Notes under the pieces: generated by a model
What the model was told of the DNA's origin: nothing
Database searches by the model: none
What the model saw: the letters and a program-made list of their open reading frames with translations, nothing else
Translations under genes and position numbers: made by a program
In this document: one piece after another, positions 25,796-38,843 of the stretch
Layout: every line of letters begins with the position of its first letter
How positions within the stretch are numbered: the first letter of the stretch is position 1
Source: Cercis canadensis
Taxonomy: Eukaryota > Streptophyta > Magnoliopsida > Fabales > Fabaceae
Length of the DNA stretch: 64,000 nt
Reading direction: 5' to 3'
Assembly (NCBI GenBank): GCA_003255065.1
Contig: QAOA01006617.1
Span: 332,637 to 396,636 of the forward strand

Positions 25796-27320
25796 GAAAT
25801 CTCTTCAATTTTCTCAGTAAATCATTTAAGTGCTTGTTTTCTTAGGCCTTAATTTTTATTTTCTTTTTTCTTATGTATATACCAAAAAAAGATCCTTCAT
25901 TTATACACAAGACCTATAGTTGGTTCACCACCATAATGTTGATGGTGGAGGTTTTTGGTATATAGAATTTTAAATTATAATCTATAAAATTTAATAATAC
26001 TTCTATAATAATTCATGCACTATGGCAATTTTTACTTTTTGAAAAATTAACTCTAAATTATGAAAATCGTATTTTATTTTTGGTAAACGCTGTGCTAGCT
26101 ATTCCACTAATGCAGCATATGAATAAATAGAGTGATACAAGAAAAATTGCTGNTACAAGAAATATTGCTGGAAAAATATTATTAATTTTTTTAACTATGA
26201 TCAACTCAAATTTTGTCAATTGTTTAGATATTTAATTGTCCAATGAATGAATTAATTTTTTTTAAATTTTTATAATGATACCAAAATCAAAATGGGGTCT
26301 ATCCAACTCACTTAATTGGAGAAAAGGATAATGCTACCTCCTCCAACTAAATGAGGGTACCTTATCCGTCTGATTTTCCAATGATAGGATGCTTTTCAAC
26401 AAATCATATGATACTAATATGAATTATACTCATATTAAGGTTTGATGAATTCAAGTCATTTATGTTGTTTACTTAGAATTTGTGGCAAAAAATGTCTGTG
26501 TATATATTAGAGAAATGAGAAGTCCACTCATTATTTTAAATAGATTAAGTGCTGCAAACAAATTTGAGTGGTACAAATAAAATTATTAATTATGTGAATT
26601 TAGAGTGGTTTCAATTTGAATTTCCGTGAGTTCAATACAACTGATCATACATCTCTCTAAAAATTAAAATTTTATATTTGAATTTGAATTTTTTAATATT
26701 TCTAACTAAAAAAATTAATTATAATTTATAACTACCTTATGACAAAAAAAAATGGCTACGAATATTTGGTTGCCTTTTTAATTATTTTAAGAAAAATCTG
26801 TAAAGTAGCATAGCTCTAGTGGGACCTGATTTATGGTACATAACTAAATTTAGGCAATTTATTTATTTATTTTTATTTTTTTATATTCAAGATATGTTTA
26901 CATTTTTTGAATATGAAACTAATTTTTATTCAAAACAGGAGTAAAACTGATATTTTTTTTAATAAGTGTAATTTCAAAAATTTAAATTTATGATGTTTAA
27001 TCTAAAATGTCTTGATAGTCAACTGAACCAATTCATAATTTACGCAATTTATATTCACTCTTGCAAATGCCACCTTTTTTCGGCGACTGACAATGGTACA
27101 TAGTACATATCCCGTAGAGGAGGTGGCCCAAGAGAAATTATCTGTGAAGAGGGCCCAAATTAACATATGCATTATGTAATGATGAGCTGGCAATGAGTCG
27201 ACCTGCGCAGGGCCTACCATAAGGAATCCTTATTCCTTTAGTGAAAGTGTCAAAAAGTTGTTAATCCAAACAAAAAATGTTGAAAGTTAAAATATATTTT
27301 TCTGTGAATGTTTGATGAAA
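25796..27320. other. Intergenic, AT-rich, with one MITE half copy
   Basis: At 26240-26365, TTTTATAATGATACCAAAAT leading to GCTACCTCCTCCAACT resembles the right half of the family A element at 9384-9770. A 17-base direct repeat (TACAAGAAA(A/T)ATTGCTG) brackets the N at 26153. The rest is AT-rich with no supported gene. Confidence 0.5.
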
Positions 27321-27324
27321 AATG

Positions 27325-28712
27325 CTATTATTATATACCTCAAATTCATGGTAAAATAATCATAAAAAAATTATTAAAATTAGTTATTGTTTAAATTATA
27401 TATAAAAATTAATTTTTTTTAAATATTTTAATTTTAGAGTATAAGATAAAATAAGACATGTTATTTTAAACGTAATATTTTTTTTTTCAAGATTTATTAT
27501 ATTAAAATAACAAATCCCAATAAAAAAAAAGCTATAAAAATAAGTTAACACACTGGATTTCTATTCAATAGATCTCTTAAAAACAAGCTGAATCGATCAG
27601 TGTATCCCTTAACGCTGGATCGATCTAGCTGGAAAGCAAACCAGCGGCTCCACTTGAGAAAGAGAAAGTGAACGTGGGAGAGAAGAAGATGAGGACGGAG
27701 AGAGAATAAGAAAAGAGAAAATAAANTTGATTATAAAGAGAGAAGAAAACAAAAATAGAATATATAAATAATTAATCTTAAAAATTTTAATTTAGAAAAA
27801 TTGAGTATAGGATAATTAATTTTATGTTTGGATCTATGTTAATTTAGAAGTGATTTAATAATAATTTGATTTTGTTTGAACTATATAAAGAAAATCGTTA
27901 TTATGTGTCAAATTATCAAAAAATATATAGAATAATTATAAATATTATTCATTGGATTATAATTTAAGGATAAATTAGAAAAATCACACACACAAGTTAT
28001 TTTCTTAGAATCAATATCTCCAATTTTTCACTTCTCTCCAAAAGTTGTTAAGGTATACATTGAAATTGATAAACTATTTTGTTATTTTAAACAAACATAC
28101 ATTAAAATAAAGACCCCATAATTAATTTTAGTGCTTCAAAGCTCTTGGAGGGTCTCCAAAACCTTCTCCAAGCACACACTAAATATGCCAGTGCAGATTA
28201 TTTGATATATATAATAAGTGGTGCAAAAATAATTCCTGCTGCCTAATTAGACCTTATATATAAATCATGAAAAAAAAGTGGGGACTAACCATTTGAGTAA
28301 TGTGAAATAATTAATAAGATCACTATGATAGGTACAACAAATTAATTCTCTTTGTCTCTCTTATCACTTATTCTCTGTTTCTCTTTCTCTCTCCATCTTC
28401 TTTTTCTCTCTCACTTTCACTTTCTTAAGTGGAGCCGCTGGTTTGCTTTCTAGCGTGTTCACTCATTTTTGTAGCTTCTTTTACTTTTTAATTTTTATTG
28501 ATTATAATTTGTTATTTTGATGTAGCGAATTAAAAAATAAAAAAGATGTTATATCTAAAGTAGTGTGTTTTATTTTATCCGATTTTGCATTCTAAAAATA
28601 TTTAAAAGAGACTCATTTTTGTATATAGTTTGAACAATAACCTATTTTAATTTTTTTTTATTTGACATTATTATGATCATTTTGCCCAAATTCATACTAT
28701 TTTATCTATTAT
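27325..28712. mobile_element. Element with ~390-bp inverted arms (foldback or MULE-like)
   Basis: The left arm (about 27325-27725) and the right arm (about 28325-28712) are imperfect reverse complements. The best block is GGAAAGCAAACCAGCGGCTC on the left against GAGCCGCTGGTTTGCTTTCT on the right, both next to purine- or pyrimidine-rich tracts. The similarity continues outward through ATTTGTTATTTTAAT-like sequence to the ends. The ~600-bp spacer has no open frame of note. Long arms without coding capacity suggest a non-autonomous Mutator-like or foldback element, but terminal signatures and target duplications were not resolved. Confidence 0.6.
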
Positions 28713-30930
28713 GAATCCCAAACCCACTTAATAATTAAATAAAATCTATTAACCTTGAACAATAGTTGAAATAATCATGTTCACAACTCGTAAAGTTGAG
28801 AAGTTCTTAGCGCTTAAGACTTAAATTCAAAATTTGATGTGCTTAGTTCTTGTAAGATGTTGTGTTATTTGGTAGTATTAGTACAATTTTCATAATTGAA
28901 ATTTATGAATGTTTTGGTTGATAAAAAGTTTATGATGAGAAGAGGCAACTCTATTTCAAGCCTAGGATATGCCATAGCTCTCAGTAAGAATTTATAATAG
29001 TACTTACAAATTGTCTACTAAAAAGAAATTACTCGTTGTAGAATTTAAACTTATGCCTTAAGCAAAGTAATTTGATAATTATCAGCTAAACCAATTTCAT
29101 TAGCGAAATTTATGAATGTTGATATCCTATCCTTGGGAAAAAAAAAAATACTTATCATATGGTTGAAGGAATGCATTGGAATTTGCAAGTCTAAGTTATA
29201 ACTTTGGTATTGTCATGTTAAAGAAAGATAAAGAATGAGTTGCATTGCAATTAATTTCGTTTAATATAATTTTTTTTTTATTAGAAACCATATAAATAAG
29301 GGATAGTTTTTTCTTCTCATCGATTTTAATAATTTTTTTGGCCATTCGATTCCAATAGATTTGAATTTGACACTTTTATCATGAAATATCCAATGTTGGA
29401 TCATTAATGAGACTGTAGAAACGTCAAACATTATATTATGGGGTAGTTTATTTCTCTAACTAGAGTCAAACACTAGATCTAGAGGACAAAACAGCAAGGT
29501 ACAGGCATCAAATGGATCCTTCTAGATCAATGGCTGACTATTAAATCTAATATTTTGACTTGGAGCTCATGGACATTGCACGAATGCACGTGATATCAGA
29601 TGAAAGGAGAAAGAAAATAATCCCTTATTAACTCGGCAAGTTGTCCTACGTACATATATGATTGTTTCCTATCGAGAAGAAAGAGTAATGATATATACAA
29701 TTTTTTATTTATTTCCATAATAACTGTTTTATTTTTGGTAAACCATAAATAACATAGTTGATCGAATATTTTTGGATTAGTTTTTACATATTGAAATTAA
29801 GTCTTTTTTGGATGATTTTAAGAGTATACTTTTCAAATTAGTTTGATAAATTCAAGAAAAAAATTCTCTTGAGTGTTGGCCATAGAATTTGAATATTGGC
29901 TAACTTAAATAAATTTATTGCATCTTTACCATTAGACTAAACATTTAAGATTATAGTTGATCGAAAATAAATTTGAATGATTTTACTTAAAAAATTTATT
30001 ATTAAATTCAAAATTTGTTATATATATAGTTATTTATACTGATATGCATGATAAATTTAATTTTGGTATCTCTATGTGACCTAATGTGATTTGAAGGTAA
30101 AATAATAAATTTTGTCCCTTAACTTTATACGTGATTTTAATTTGTCTCAATTTTTTCTTTTGTCCCAACTTAGTTCTAAATATTTTCTTAATTTATAATT
30201 GTGTCAAAAAATAATGAAAATAACATAAGTGGCAGATTATATGGACAATGTTGCATACGAATGTTGTCAATAATTCAAGGAAAGGAGTGGGTGGGAGGCA
30301 TGCGTGATGCATCCCCGTTCCCCAGTTGGTTCCCATCATCTTCAATCATCAAGGTTTAGCAAAGCTACAAATTTCGCACAAGATCCGACAAGTTTTGCCA
30401 GCCCAACATAGCTCTGCAAACTGCAACTCATTAGCTGTTTGTTTGATATCAGAGAGAGAGATGTGTTAAAGTTGACTTAAAGGAGGAAGAAAATTACGTG
30501 TACGGTGAGTGTGACAGCATTGGCTTGGGGTCCACGTGCCCCCATATTTAGTCATGTAGAGTACTTAATAGCTGTTATTCAGTAAGTGAGATTATCTTAA
30601 AACGGCAATGCCATCAATTTGACTGCTAATTTTCCCAAACCGAGATGTTGTCGTCTCATCTCATCAGTAGAGAGTGGAGTAGAGATTCGTTTTGGTTCAA
30701 TTGTGAACGACAGGCCTCGTGTGCAGTATCATAGATTATTGGTAAGTGGTAACACACACTCTTATAAAGAAAATGGATATGCTAGTTTAGCAGACACTGT
30801 GGTTGGAGCACGTGGGGTTTAAGCCCTTCAAACTCTGTTTTGGAGACAGCACAGCATTACCCATCTCCCCAAATCATCTGGGGTGGGTAGGCACCGTCTA
30901 CAACTTGAACACTCATCATATTTTTACAAT
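28713..30930. other. Intergenic, AT-rich
   Basis: No gene was recognised. A ~120-bp stretch at 28935-29060 aligns loosely with 62039-62165 (shared CAGTAAG/TAGTAAG, TACTTA, GAAATTACT or GAGATTACT) and looks like an old dispersed repeat. A 67-codon frame at 30619-30822 has no recognisable features. Confidence 0.5.
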
Positions 30931-30936
30931 TTTTTT

Positions 30937-31267
30937 ATTTTTGAGTTGATTATTGTGAAGTGTTAGAATTTATCATAAAAAATTTAATAATATTAATAAA
31001 AAATGTCTTTTAAGTAAATATTTATTATATATTATGTAATTATTCTATTTATATTTAAATATAATAATTACATATATAAATAAATAACTATATAATTTAC
31101 ACATAATAACTATATATATAAATAAAATAATCACATAGTATTAATAAATATTTTAACAATTTTTTACAATGTGACAAGCATTTACTTAGAAGGTACTTTC
31201 TTTTAGTATTATTAAATTTTTTATGCAAAGTTCTAACATCTCACAATAAATAAACTCAATTTTTTTC
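30937..31267. mobile_element. MITE-like element, about 330 bp
   Basis: The ends are inverted repeats of roughly 85 bp. The left reads TTGAGTTGATTATTGTGAAG and then AAAAAATTTAATAATATT. The right, reversed, reads TTGAGTTTATTTATTGTGAG and then AAAAAATTTAATAATACT. The interior is almost pure A/T without coding capacity. The structure supports a miniature inverted-repeat element. A TA-type target site is possible but unproven. Confidence 0.65.
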
Positions 31268-31800
31268 CATAAGGTAACTTGGGCTTGGTCTAGTGCATTG
31301 ATTTGCCGAATGAATTTTTTTTATTACTAGACTAAACTTTTAAAATTATCACAAGTAATTCACTAGTTATTAATATCATAAATAAAATTATTTATATAAT
31401 TTATTTTACTTAAAGGATTTATGGAGTCTACAAAATAAGCAATTTATGTTATTTTAATAATTATTTATGTATGTGATATTTGTATCACTTGTACTACTAA
31501 ATAATTACCCCGAACAATTTATCATATATCACAAATAATTTTTCTATTACTTTGTACATATAACAATATAAGAAAATATGTTAAAAAATATTTTTTTTAA
31601 GTTAATTTTTTAATACAATTTTTTATATCATATTATTCTTATATTTTAATATATATTAAATAACTTAATTTTTTAAAATTTTTACAATAATACTAAAATT
31701 ATAATGTAAGTTTACTCAAGTGAGAGCGATGTAACATAAGAAAAACAATAAAGTACCCACGGTAAAAGAAACTAAACTTGAAATTTCTCTCTCCAAGCTT
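31268..31800. other. Intergenic, with a family A right-half copy
   Basis: At about 31550-31735 the sequence (ACTTAATTTTTTAAAATTTT, then ACAATAATACTAAAAT) resembles the right half of the MITE at 9384-9770. The remainder is AT-rich upstream DNA of the GASA gene. Confidence 0.45.
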
Positions 31801-31806
31801 GAGTTC

Positions 31807-31814
31807 TATTTAAA
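31807..31814 (+). promoter_or_regulatory. Probable TATA box of the GASA gene
   Basis: TATTTAAA lies 84 bases before the GASA start codon in otherwise mixed sequence. Position and sequence fit a plant core promoter. No transcript evidence is available here. Confidence 0.4.
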
Positions 31815-31897
31815 CCAAGGTCTAGTCCTGGTTGAATCAACATTGACTGGCTTGGTAGCTCTTGACTTCTTCCATTCTTTCTGGACCTCTTCCAGAC

Positions 31898-33208
31898 ATG
31901 GCTTACAAATCTACTCTTCTCCTGCTGGCCATTTTTCTTCTAGTCACTGCAGAGGTATGGTGCCTTTTCCAGTTCATTTACAGTGCTAAGTATAAACTCA
32001 GAGATGAAACTACATAACCAAGCAATTTCTTCTTTCTCTCTTCCCTTTATTATTCCTATAATGATTATTTCCTTACTTTGAGTGTCCAAATTTGTGAGTA
32101 GTCCCATTTTTTACTTTATGCATTGCAGGCTTCTTCATATGATGAGCAACTCACAATAATGGTAAGGTTTAAACAGTCTTCCTTTCCTTTTATCTTGTGA
32201 TTTTCATTTCAGGGGCCACTAATATCAAGAATGTGCTTAGTGGTGAAGGTGGAAAACAAAGATCAAATATTTCAACTTTCACTCTTTTGAAAACATGTTA
32301 AAATGTAATTTGTATCTATATTTTGAAGAACAAAACTCAAACCCTTCATGAATTTCACAATCTTAATATTTTGCTCTCCTTTGTTGAGATATATAAATGT
32401 AATCTCCAATTTTGATGTAGGTGAACTATGCAAAAGCTCCAATATCAGTGCCACCAGTTACAGCGCCCCCTGTGAAGCCAGTTATTCCTGCACCGCCAGT
32501 GTCAGTGAAGCCACCAACTTCAGCTCCTCCGGTGGTAACGCCACCAAATGCGGCTCCTCCGGTGGTGAAACCGCCACCCACTCCAGCGCCGCCGGTGAAG
32601 GTGCCCCCTACTCCTGTGCCACCAGTGAAGCCCCCTGTTGCTCCAGCTCCACCAGTTCCCATAATTAAATCACCAAATGGTAAGTGATTAATTACTCCTC
32701 TGTTTGAATACCTTGGAGCTTTTCTTAAAAATCTGAACTTAAAATACAAAAAAGCACTTTTTATTTATTTTTTTTATATTTGAGTCTATGTTCAGATACT
32801 ATATACTCTTTAACTTTCTTCTGTAGCCTCTGCTCCCATTATTGGATCAACCTAACTATGTTCCTGTTTGCATGTTCTAGAACTTCTTCAAAAAAGTACT
32901 TTCAAAATTTAAAATTATAACTTCTAAAACACAGTGGAGTTAATCTTAAAAGCACTAAATAATTTCTATCGAAAATGTGGTATTTTTTTGTTTGACAAAT
33001 GGTGCTTGTGATTTTATGAACAGATTGCAGCCCACTATGTGATTATAGGTGCCAATTGCACTCAAGGAAGAGAGTGTGCAAGAGGGCATGTGTGGCATGC
33101 TGTGTACGCTGCAAATGTGTTCCACCAGGAACCTATGGTAACAGGGAAAAGTGTGGCACTTGCTACACTAGCATGGTGACCCATGGCAACAGACCCAAGT
33201 GCCCTTAA
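31898..33208 (+). CDS. Proline-rich gibberellin-regulated GASA protein (GASA14-like)
   Basis: Four exons join in frame: 31898-31954, 32129-32161, 32421-32679 and 33024-33208, giving 177 aa. Residues 1-19 form a hydrophobic secretion signal (MAYKSTLLLLAIFLLVTAE). Exon 3 is a low-complexity linker of PPV, KPP and APP units, about 85 residues. The last exon is the mature GASA domain of about 60 residues with 12 cysteines: CSPLC, RC, VC, AC, ACC, RC, KC, KC, TC and a final KCP. GASA peptides are secreted, disulfide-rich and gibberellin-responsive, acting in growth and stress. The proline-rich extension is typical of Arabidopsis GASA14, which is longer (about 275 aa, from memory), so this linker is short. 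The exact hormone response of this copy cannot be read from the sequence. Confidence 0.92.
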
Positions 33209-35096
33209 CTTCTCTTACCTGAGTTTGTAGTGAGTATTGGAAAGGGAGCAAATAATTAGTGTCTTTCTTGAGTCCTAGCCTTTAATTACTATCTTGAGTG
33301 AGCATTAAAGTGTAAGAGATGTGTTAGGTCAAATCTCTATCTTTGTGGTGTCTATCAGAGTCTCCAAGAAATTCATTGCTTGGATTTTGTAGTGTGAATG
33401 GTATTTAAAGCACCATGTTGAAAATTTAAATGTTTATGTTTAATATATATATATATATATAAATGCATAGTGATATTATTATATTGCTTATGTATTTACT
33501 TGATCTGTCCTTTGACTCCAGATTCAGGTTATTAAACCATGCCATCTACCATTGTCAGAGTGGTTTGATGACAATGCTTTGATTATTTGATATGGCTAGC
33601 TAGAAGGAATTAGTTGAACATTGAAGAAGCAGTAAATTTGACCAATAATGTTATTCTGCATTTAATTTTAACAAGATGAAAGTGAAGGTAACTCCCTGCA
33701 CAACTTTGTACTAAAATGCATATGTAAGGGAGAGGGGAAGTAACATTTTCGCAAATTAGATATCCCCATTCCCCTCCCCCAAGGTTAATCAAAGTTGTGC
33801 ACAATAAGCAATAATAATGAGTCATGCAAACCAAGTTCAATTAAATCGAAGATGAGTTAATGTAATATGATCGAATTTAAATTTACATTAATTTTAGCCG
33901 AAAAAAAAAAAAAGTAATTGGAATATACTTATAAATGTGAGTGTTCATTGGTACGTGGAATGATGACTTAATTTCATGCTCTATACCATTAAATGAAGAC
34001 TCTTATGTTTGGTAGTAAAAGAAAGCATGGAATAATGATTCAATTTCAAGTCTGATTTCATAGGAGTAGGAATGAGCCTTTTCACTGAGAGGTAAGATTG
34101 TTCATTCTATGCTCTCTAGTCTATTTCATGCAATTAATGTAATTTTTTGTTCTTGACATATTTTCATTAAATATAACATATAACACCCACAAAATCATAT
34201 ATCTAAAAGGAGCATTTATGTCTTTTGAAAATAATTCTAATTTCATTCTACATCGATTCTATAAAACTACCAAATTATGGAATAAGAATGACCATTCCAT
34301 CAACCAATTCCATTCCTATTCCTATTCTCATTCCCATTCCCATTCCCATTCCCATTCCCATTCCATAGTTTTCATGTAGTAGTGTTTGGGTTGATTTGGG
34401 TTCTGCATTACATCTTGATTCAACATGCCTAACTCAACCTTGACTTGGATCAAAGCGACCTTTTTATTGGAGTTTGATTTCTTCTCTTAACACATGCCAC
34501 CAAATCCACAAACGTCCTTAATAGCTTACCCAACTACCTAGTCAACCAAAACCCTTCATACAGAGAATTGAGCTAATCAATGAGTCTTTCAATATTTTAA
34601 TGGTCACATACTCTGATACTCATATCATATCATATGAACCCTCTTGTGATTAAAAACTCTTTCAATAGTTTCAATACAGAATCAACAAAGTCAATCGATA
34701 CACTGGAATATTTGAGATGAAACTTTGCTATTGTAGAAAGTTAAAGCGGAAAGCATACACCATATATGGATGTAAATGTAACTGAAGGCAATGATAACGT
34801 ACAATTCTTTAATCATAAATTATTTGTAAATGATAAGTGGCATTACTAGCAATGATTGGTACAATCACCATCTACATTACGGTAAGAGTCTAAAGCAGAA
34901 TGATATGATTAAGCAGGTCACTTAGCAAATACAAAAAAGTTAACCAACCAACAGTTAACACTACTAAACTGGCCTATACAAACTGCAAAAGATGAATGAA
35001 TGTATTACACTTTAATCAGGTACCGTGGTATAACAGAGGCTGGTGATGCATTTCTTTCTCTTCCAAGTTTGTAACTCTTAAACCAGCAGATTCAGT
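33209..35096. other. Intergenic between the GASA and HMA-like genes (convergent)
   Basis: The two genes converge here. A (TA)n tract lies at about 33440-33461 and a hexamer microsatellite at 34306-34367. The 3' UTRs should flank the ends. A minus-strand 76-codon frame at 33610-33840 has no recognisable features. Confidence 0.5.
34306..34367. repeat. CATTCC/ATTCCC hexamer microsatellite
   Basis: About ten near-perfect CATTCC-type units are arranged in tandem. It is a simple repeat, not the plant telomere heptamer (TTTAGGG). Confidence 0.85.
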
Positions 35097-37929
35097 CTAG
35101 GCAGCTGCATACTCTACATCGTCAAAACTCAGATTTAGTGTCTGCAATTTAAAGCCTGAACCCTGAATGGTTTCTACCAGACTCGAAGCTACACCGGTAG
35201 CTTGGACTGTTGTCTGTTTCTTCAACTGAAAAGGGGTACAAAAAGTCATGAATGACATCAAAACTTCAAGATGTCTGACTGAAGTACCGCATAGTTATAT
35301 AATACTGACAAAAAATAAAGTAACAAAAAGACTTAGTATTGAATGAAATATTACCCGATCCCGAATAACTCTGCCATGGGGCCAAGAGCACCCAACTCTT
35401 TATATGAAAAGTTAACAATTCCACGCGGTTAAGTTTTATAAGGTTTATTATATCTTTCAAGGATATCATCTGTTTCCTTTTACTATTGCAATTGAAAATT
35501 AAAAGACATTCTCAAGGAACTGAATCCCAAGAAAATGAAGTGCATGAAACTGGGTGCTGGTCTATGAGCCAATAATATAATTCAGAGTATTGCCGGCCAC
35601 TTTTGTAGAATTAATAGATAATAAGGTGATATACAGGATTTCATCCCAATTACAATATTTAAGAAGAGAAGTTTATGCAGGAAGTTCTCCTTTTAAATGC
35701 TGCATCTTTTCATCACTCAAGTCAAAATTGCAAGTGAAGAAAATGTTGAGTTCTTTGAATTCAAAGAGTTGATCATTAAAAACTGACTGCAATATTAGCA
35801 ATAATATTTGAGTACTAAGGGCATACCTCTACACTTGCAATACCCTCGATAATCTGAACCTTCAAACTGGTAACACCCTCTGTCTCCTACAAAAGAATAG
35901 AGGAATATTAATATTTGATGAGTAACCATTAAAAATGATATACCAAAGGAGAGGAATTAAAAAAAAAGACAGAAAACCAAAACAAGCAACCAACACAAAT
36001 CTAAGATGCTAGGTATATAAATAAGAGATACACTCGTTACTTGAATAAGTTACAGCTGTAGCAGCAAACAAGAATCACATTTCCTCAATTTCATCTTTAT
36101 TGTAGAAGCAGTGCCCGGTAGTGGGTGCACAGCAAGTTCTACTTGCCAAATTTACAAATATTGCAACAGAACCCAACCCATTGTATCATTCTTTCATTAT
36201 TCTCTCCCTTTCAATAATGAGGCTTGCTATGATTGCCAAAATATAATATTGTGATCCAAAATTGGNAAAAGACAGAAAACCAAAACAAGCAACCAACACA
36301 AATCTAAGATGCTAGGTATATAAATAAGAGATACACTCATTACTTGAATAAGTTACAGCTGTAGCAGCAAACAAGAATCACATTTCCTCAATTTCATCTT
36401 TATTGTAGAAGCAGTGCCCGGTAGTGGGTGCACAGCAAGTTCTACTTGCCAAATTTACAAATATTGCAACAGAACCCAACCCATTGTATCATTCTTTCAT
36501 TATTCTCTCCCTTTCAATAATGAGGCCTGCTATGATTGCCAAAATATAATATTCTGATCCAAAATTGGCCAACTTGGGTTAAAATAACATACACAAACAT
36601 TTGATATCTTATTCTCACAATAGCATGTCTGATAGAGATTTACAAAACTGCTTCTAATCCAACTCAAATTTAATGCAAATATCTAATATATTTTGATTCA
36701 GATTAATTCAGTGAGATACATATAACTCAAACGGTATTAACAAGCCAACAGCAAAGCCATATCATCTTGAGTAGTAAACGATATATAATTATTTCAACAA
36801 CCCATAACCAATCATAAGCAATACTATGACTTCTATTAGCACTGTCATGTTCATCAGGGAAAGTGAAACAACATAGCATAGAGGTTGACAGAGGCAGAAA
36901 GATAGATACAGACACACAACACAGAAAAAGTATGTTTGCATCAAAATAATACTCAAATAGAAGAAGAAATTTAGATTAAGAAAGTTAACAGATCTACCTC
37001 TAAGGCTTTAGTCACAGCTGGAATAGCCGATTCACTGATTGTTCCCTCTGCCTTCAAATGTGCAAAAGGTAGACAGTTAGACATATAAAATGATATGAAC
37101 CATGAAGTTTTTAATGAAGGCCCAGTTGCACATATGTAAAGAATTATAAATCTTCAAACCCAAATGGTAGGACCATCAAACTGTTCCTTGGTCAATTTTA
37201 AGACTTTAATTGCATAAAGTCTTGATTGAGTAAAATTAAGAACAAAACAATTACTTGGATAGTTCAAAAAGAAGCTTTCGTTTGTGCAACATTTATTCAA
37301 TGTTGAGAAGTACGGCAAAAATAAACTAGCACCTATAAGGAATACAGTCATAGAATCAGATAAATTTTCTCCTTTAAATCGGTCTCAAATCAGCAAGCAC
37401 TCAAATTCGAAGAAACCCGCATCAGACCAAACTTCTTTTTTCATTTTTGGAAGAAAGATCAAACTTATTTTCACCATCCCAAAATGCTGGTATGTCCACA
37501 ACAATCTTCCTCATATACTAAACTTCCGTTAATCAACCCAAATATTTCACATGGGCATTTTAACAAACACCTATTCGTCAAGTTGAAAACAGAGTGTACC
37601 TGAAAGAACATAGAGAGAGTGTCGGATGGCGAAATCGGAACCACGACGGGTTGCTGTTCGGACGTTGATGCTTCTTCTTGTGAATTGCTCCCTACTTCCT
37701 CTTGCTCTTGTTGCTGTGGAATCTGGGTTTCTTCTTCCACTGCCTTCACCATTCTCAGTCTACGGTTCTTACTTCTCTGTTCCTTCACAACCATATGCTT
37801 CAAAATTGAACTGGGTAAGACACGAGACTGCAAGCGAACGTTTCGAAACGTAATGGAGGGAGAAGGATTGGGAATTTCACGAGCGAAGCAAATGTAGTGC
37901 AGAGATGAAAATGCAGATATTGTGGCCAT
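35097..37929 (-). CDS. Plastid-targeted HMA-like domain protein
   Basis: Four minus-strand exons join in phase 0: 37929-37600, 37051-36998, 35886-35827 and 35225-35097, giving 190 aa. The N-terminus (MATISAFSSLHYICFAREIP onward) is Ser/Arg-rich and poor in acids, like a chloroplast transit peptide. A Glu/Gln-rich stretch (about 65-95) follows. Residues about 100-185 read as a beta-alpha-beta-beta-alpha-beta ferredoxin-like fold of the heavy-metal-associated (HMA) type, with MFFQAEGTISESAIPAVTKA, VTSLKVQIIEG and SSLVETIQGSGF. The metal-binding CxxC is absent, so metal transport is not supported and the fold may serve in protein contacts. The track's longer start is a TTG; the ATG at 37929 is used. 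I do not know its function. A duplication across an N lies in intron 2. Confidence 0.8.
35964..36568. repeat. Direct duplication flanking a single N (302 + 302 bp)
   Basis: Bases 35964-36265 and 36267-36568 are copies with about three substitutions (CTCGTT/CTCATT, AGGCTTG/AGGCCTG, ATTGTG/ATTCTG), separated by N at 36266. It lies in intron 2 of the HMA-like gene. The roughly 1% difference with an N at the joint suggests two haplotypes placed end to end. Confidence 0.9.
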
Positions 37930-38843
37930 TTTCAATCACAGCGAGTGTTTTGAATTGAAGAGCAAAGTGTTCTGAGACTTCTAAGCAAAGATATCAGCTT
38001 TCTTCTGCTGGGGATGCTGATCATTTTGCCATTTGGCCCCCTATCCACATTGGAGGGAATGGGATTCTCTACTTTGCAAAATCGGGTTTCCGAGTTACCC
38101 AATGGTCGATTTTCCAATCAAAACTGGCCATGTGGCTAATGATATACCAAGTGCTGACATGTGACGTCATTTTCCCCATTCTCGTTGGCCACAAAAGAAA
38201 AGAGAAACGCTGTAGTTAAACTAAACTCTTTAAATTCCTAATTATTTTTGTGAACTACATCTTCTAAACTTTCCTTCTTTGCTTTTATTAACGGCCCTAA
38301 TTATTAAAATTTATTAATAGAAGTTTCACACTTCATAGTTACAACAACCCCTAAATCTTTCTATAATGAAAATTGTTGTGAACAATTTAATTGTTTAAAG
38401 TAGAAAATGAGTAGTGAAGATTTCAACCAGCATTTCGTGTGGCGATTTTTGGCATGAACTATGCGATGCCACTCATACACTTGGTTACAGATTGCCCATC
38501 GAAGCCTTGAAATATTTACCTATGGATGTAAGAGTTGAAGTTAAAACAGTATTAATGAGACAACCAAATATAGAAGGTTCAGAAACATTGACATGTACTT
38601 GTTAAGTTATTACATATGCCAAGGCAATGCCATCCAAAGATTACAGCATTCCAACACCAAAATTAATGGCTGCCATCTACATGTTCACATATTTAGACTT
38701 AACTGGGTTTTGAAATAGCTAACAGTTGATTCAATGTTACTAAGAGAGGGTTATGTTGTTTTGACATTACCTACAAGTCATCTTAAGCTATATACTCAAA
38801 ATTTAACACCATTCTTAACCATAGCAGAAACTCATCCTCACTT
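37930..38843. other. Intergenic between the HMA-like and RNase H genes
   Basis: The part next to 37929 is the upstream region of the HMA-like gene. The part next to 38844 holds the 3' flank of the RNase H gene. A 63-codon frame at 38414-38605 has no recognisable domain. Confidence 0.5.

Noticed and set aside
32426-32749. Antisense Gly/Thr-rich frame of 107 codons
   Set aside because: It is the complement of the proline-rich GASA exon; its repeats follow from that exon.
34306-34367. Hexamer repeat as interstitial telomere
   Set aside because: The unit is CATTCC, not TTTAGGG; it is an ordinary microsatellite.
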